Shown here: positions 60,464 through 64,000 of the stretch, piece by piece
Layout of the letters: every line of letters starts with the position of its first letter
Position numbering within the stretch: position 1 is the stretch's first letter
Source of the DNA: Sthenelais limicola
Lineage: Eukaryota > Annelida > Polychaeta > Phyllodocida > Sigalionidae
NCBI GenBank assembly: GCA_942159475.1
Contig: OW804098.1
Span: forward strand, 111,544,620-111,608,619
Direction of reading: 5' to 3'
DNA length: 64,000 nt
Notes under the pieces: generated by a model
What the model was told of the DNA's origin: nothing
What the model saw: only the letters and a program-made list of their open reading frames with translations
The model's database searches: none
Made by a program: the position numbers and the translations under genes

Positions 60464-60612
60464 CGTGTATTGCTTTAAAGCATTCCCGTTGGTGTGGCCG
60501 CGTATTGCTTTAAAGCACTCCCACCTGTGTGGCCGCGTATTGCTTTAAAGCACTCCCTAGGCAGGGGACGTGTATTGCTTTAAAGCACTCCCTAGCAGGG
60601 GACGTGTATTGC
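60464..60612 (+). repeat. Subterminal repeats with TGCTTTAAAGCA palindromes
   Basis: Five units starting CGTGTATTGCTTTAAAGCA or CGCGTATTGCTTTAAAGCA, about 30-38 bp apart; the last is worn (TTGCTAAAAGG). Likely transposase-binding repeats. Confidence 0.65.
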
Positions 60613-60844
60613 TAAAAGGCTTCATAATCACGTGGGTTTTCTTTGCCATTTCTAAGTGCTTATATATTTATTCTAAATTATCAAAAACAGTTCTTAATAA
60701 ATAAACAAAACACAATGATTTAATTCTTATTTGCTCGTTCTGCATTTTTAAAAAAAAATACATATTAATTCCCAGAATGCTATTGGTTTTGACAATGATT
60801 CTGCCCCTGGAGCAGACGACATAACGTCATAAGTAGGCCTAAGC

Positions 60845-63800
60845 ATGGCAGCTTTTATCGACGATGCAAGTGAGGACGGGGACTGGGAAGAAAATCTTCC
60901 CTTGGCCACCCTTCTTGCCCTGAGGGGAAATGAGGTCGATCTGCTGAGAAGGATTGATGCTATGTCGGATGGGTCTTCTGAAGAAGAAAATGAAGAAAAC
61001 CAAACCAATGACAAAAGTAAATATCGCTGGGTACCTCAGGGCTCAAGAACTAACAAGGCACCCCCGTTACCCGAGTTTGACGAGTCAACGATCGGACTAA
61101 ATGAAGCATCTACATCCAAAGCTACCCTGCAAAGGATTATCGATTATTTTCATCTATTTTTTACGCTTGATTTCATTGGATCTGTAACTGAAGCCACAAA
61201 TGAATATGCTGAAGAGCACTGGAATCAAGAGAAGAGAGGACCTTGGACCCAAGTGGACATCCCTACAATGTTTCGTTTTTTTGGATTGTGTCTTCTGATA
61301 GGGCTTGTGGTCAAGCATAGATTGAAGGACTATTGGTCAACAAAGGCAGAAATCCAAACCCCGTATTTCACTTCGATCATGAGAAGAGATCGCTTCCTTG
61401 ACATTCTGAGGTAAGAATTATTATTTTCCTATTAATTCTGACCCTTGTACATAAGTTCATAACAGTAATCAGTTCACTTGCATTAAATCTAAATTGCTGC
61501 CACGATCGTTTAAAAGCTATCATTGCATTGCACAAGCCTGCTTAGGCCCTAATTTTGTAGTCAGTGTGTCGGCGGCCTTATACAATGGTATTAAAAAGAA
61601 AAATAATATCATTATCACTCCTGTCTATACTAAATAATTATAAAGGTGCCTTGCGCATCTCAGTTTATAATGTGAAACGAAACAGAAGGTTCACTACTCA
61701 TAAAAAAAAACATGCATCCCAGAGCGGGGAGCGATCTCTCAACCCTTGCATCTGCAGTCCAGCGCGCTATCGATTCGGCCACGGGAGTCGACACACTTGC
61801 GTCGGCACAAATGGCTCTTTAAATATCCGTCACATATGATTCATAACTTTGTACCACAACTGAGACACATAGATATATGTAGTGGGCCTATTTATTTACT
61901 TTTGTAATTGTCATTACAATTCAGACACCTGAACTGGCCCATGATAAACAATGCAAGAGAGGGGGTGACGTATACTGACGCACAGAAAAAGGCCAACTGG
62001 CTGTACTGCTACTTCAATGCCCTCGCAAAGAAGGTGTACAACCCAGATCGTGACTTATCAATCGATGAGGCTATGATTGCCCACAAGGGAAGGTCGAGCT
62101 ATGTACAATATATGCCGGCAAAACCTTGCAAATGGGGCTTCAAGGTTTGGTGCCTTGCAGAGGCGACGACTGGTAAGTCAATCTTTCATTTGCCACTCAC
62201 AAACACGTGGATATCAATTTAGCACAATGATAATGGTTACATAAATATAACAGTCCTACAGTTTTATATATTGGCCACACAAATGGTACCGTGTAAAAAA
62301 ACACAAATGTGATGTGTTCCAGGAAAATGAGTCACAAGTCGCAAAAATTGATATTTTCCAAGTGTTTCTTTTTCACAAAATCTTGTATTGAAATGTTCTG
62401 ATTCCTAGAGGGTTAGTTAGCACTTATGGTCATATAAATCCATGTAACAAATTTCAGGACATTGTATTGAATATATCCTTGCGTTTTGAATCCCTTTGTA
62501 AGGAGTATATTTAGTTACTTTACTGGTAATTACTCATCAAGAAACATTGCAAACGGTTTTTTCGAAAATAACAATATCAAACTTTAAATGTAGAAATAGT
62601 TATCAGATGTCTTAGTGTTTACTATCATTGGAATCGGCTTGATGTCCTCTATTCAAATATGGTGATATCTCAAAATTATTATTTTGCGACTTGTGATGAC
62701 TCATTTTCCTAAAACGGATCACAAATTGTCTAGTTCTCTGAGTAATAGATTCTGTAACTGTTTTACATATGTTTTAGCATAAATTTCAATGCAGAAAGAC
62801 TGGAAGTTATCAGCTGTAATGCTCCAATTAGAATGAATATTGATTTTTATCAAAGAATCGATTTTCTGATGTGTGTATGGGCCTTTATTGCCCCATATTT
62901 CTTACGGCCTTGTTGCCGTAAAAATATGTATCATACTATAGTTACTAAATGAGAAAACTCACTGATAGATATTGCATGAATAGCCTATAAAAAAGACATT
63001 AGTAAGTGTTTAAACGAATTAGGCCTCACAATATCTATATATTATTCTTATTCATTTTCAAGTATCCCATTTATGTTCTGATTCAATACTAAGATGTGAG
63101 ATTTGAAAGAGGGAGAAATATTTTGTTTTTGAATGGGCTTATTATGAGTTGAATTAAATGTCATCACTATGTAATGACCCAGGGATAAACAACAATGATA
63201 GAATCTACTAATGCTTCTCTGTTTATTTAAGAGCTTAGACGAAATCATATAAGACATATATACATAAAATGTAATAATGTAAAATGACATAAAGAATTTG
63301 ATAATAAAGAAGAGCTCAACCTTGTGGAGCATTGGTAAATGCATTTAATATTATTGTGCAAATAACATGGCCAATATACAGCTTACCGCGCACACTGTGC
63401 GCACACATTATGAAAAGGCTGCTAAGTACACATGCACCCAGAGTCAATGTAAGTAGTATATGAAAACCAAGCAAAAGGGATGGCTCTACAAATATAATAT
63501 ACTATCATTATTTCCTTGGTGTTGGATTAGCAAGTTTATGGACTTATCCTTGTCCAAAGATCAATGGAATTTTAAGTATAATGTATGTTTCTATGAGGAT
63601 CTCAGATTTCTAACTTGTGAATGCCCCCAGACCCCCTCCAGCAGGGTCTTTGTATTGATGACACTCCCAACAATTTACTTCAGTGGGAGTGGGGGAACTT
63701 TGGACATTGCCTGAGACAATGCCTGAGACAATTTGTGCATTATATATTTTTAGGATACATCATCCAAGCTATACCCTACTATGGTCGAGTGGGAAGGGCA

Positions 63801-64000
63801 GCGATGAAGATTTATGAAGGAGTCATCCTCAACCTGACTACCAATGCAGGGGTACTGGGAAAATTCCACCATATTTATTGTGACAATTATTTCTCTTCGG
63901 TTGAAGCTTTTTCTGAAATGGCCAGCAAATATAACACTTTCTTTTGTGGCACTCTGAGGAAGAACAGGAGAAATCTCCCAAAGAATTTGATGGTAAAAAG
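60845..64000 (+). CDS. piggyBac (PGBD-like) transposase, three exons seen, 3' end beyond window
   Basis: Exons 60845-61411 (phase 2 out, CTGAG/gtaag), 61925-62172 (acceptor AATTCAG/A; donor ACTG/gtaagt, phase 1 out) and 63754 to the window end (acceptor ATTTTTAG/GA). The joined frame is open. Start ATG gives an acidic N-terminus (DDASEDGDWEE, SEEENEENQ) as in PGBD proteins. DDE_Tnp_1_7 landmarks: MFRFFGLCLLIGLV, FLDILRHLNW across intron 1, DLSIDEAMIAHKGR (first catalytic Asp), KPCKWGFKVWCLAE, and HHIYCDNYFSSVEAF (second Asp). The third Asp and C-terminal zinc finger would lie outside. No disruptions seen. Could be a young transposon or a domesticated PGBD; the TTAA terminus favours a transposon. 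Confidence 0.8.
61695..61800 (-). mobile_element. tRNA-derived SINE fragment in intron 1 of the piggyBac gene
   Basis: Minus strand TCCCGTGGCCGAATCGATAG resembles a tRNA D arm and A box, and GGGTTGAGAGATCGCTCCCC a B box and T arm. Not a clean cloverleaf. Confidence 0.45.
62308..62723. mobile_element. MITE-A copy in intron 2 of the piggyBac gene
   Basis: TGTGATGTGTTCCAGGAAAA ... CATTTTCCTAAAACGGATCACA; complete. Confidence 0.8.
62724..63753. other. Rest of piggyBac intron 2, no feature seen
   Basis: AT-rich. Frames at 63048-63344 and 63460-63714 have no support; a GCGCACACTGTGCGC palindrome is at about 63391. Confidence 0.35.

Larger units (their letters stand above)
60453..64000 (+). mobile_element. 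piggyBac transposon with introns (right end outside window)
   Basis: Target TTAA at 60449-60452 followed by CCCATTCAGGCCGTG, a piggyBac-type terminus beginning CCC. Subterminal tandem repeats at 60464-60612, then a multi-exon transposase gene from 60845. A MITE-A sits in its second intron. Confidence 0.7.

Overview
This window comes from a repeat-rich, AT-rich animal genome. Coding sequence is split into short exons with canonical GT/AG introns whose phases match. The mobile elements are of kinds common in marine invertebrates: tyrosine-recombinase and Ty3/gypsy retrotransposons, LINE fragments, piggyBac, long-TIR DNA transposons and many MITEs. A calcium-binding-EGF plus C-type-lectin-like gene and this element mix suggest a marine invertebrate, perhaps a non-vertebrate deuterostome. 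I cannot name the species.

Host gene (minus strand, 35208 to 11 and beyond the left edge). Fifteen exons can be assembled by hand and every junction keeps the reading frame. They encode a signal peptide, two C-type-lectin-like domains (CTLDs) and at least seven complete EGF modules plus a partial eighth, about 600 residues in the window. The long introns are filled with mobile DNA, including a complete 4.55 kb DNA transposon (12421-16970), a compound of retroelement relics (19070-26510) and numerous MITEs, several lying 15-40 bp from splice sites.

Mobile DNA. (1) Two long-TIR elements of about 4.5 kb (12421-16970 and 39300-43759) share TAGTCC...GGACTA ends and 3-bp target duplications. The first carries a gene with an XPG/FEN-like nuclease core broken by one frameshift and one stop. 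(2) An intron-containing piggyBac transposase starts at a TTAA site (60449) and runs off the right edge. (3) A tyrosine-recombinase-type (DIRS/Ngaro-like) gag and RT lie at 21912-24196, next to an env-like relic and a probable LTR (19313-21860). (4) A decayed Ty3/gypsy gag-protease-RT lies at 25140-26510. (5) Two dominant MITE families are present: MITE-A, about 410 bp, ends TGTGAT...ATCACA; MITE-B, about 235 bp, ends TGGGTCAGA...TCTGACCCA. There are also smaller families, LINE-like 3' ends with pentamer tails, tRNA-derived SINEs and a probable solo LTR.

Right half (35.2-60.4 kb). There is no convincing conserved host gene. It holds the second long-TIR element, a locally duplicated cluster at 49.0-52.4 kb that may include a tiny two-exon ORF with a second copy of its last exon, purine/pyrimidine tracts, foldback repeats and a satellite-like array invaded by MITE-B. 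Most longer open frames here and in the introns are repeat artefacts.

Everything was read by eye from the sequence. Exon borders rest on splice consensus, frame and domain continuity. Family names for mobile elements are from recall of motif patterns, not from searches.
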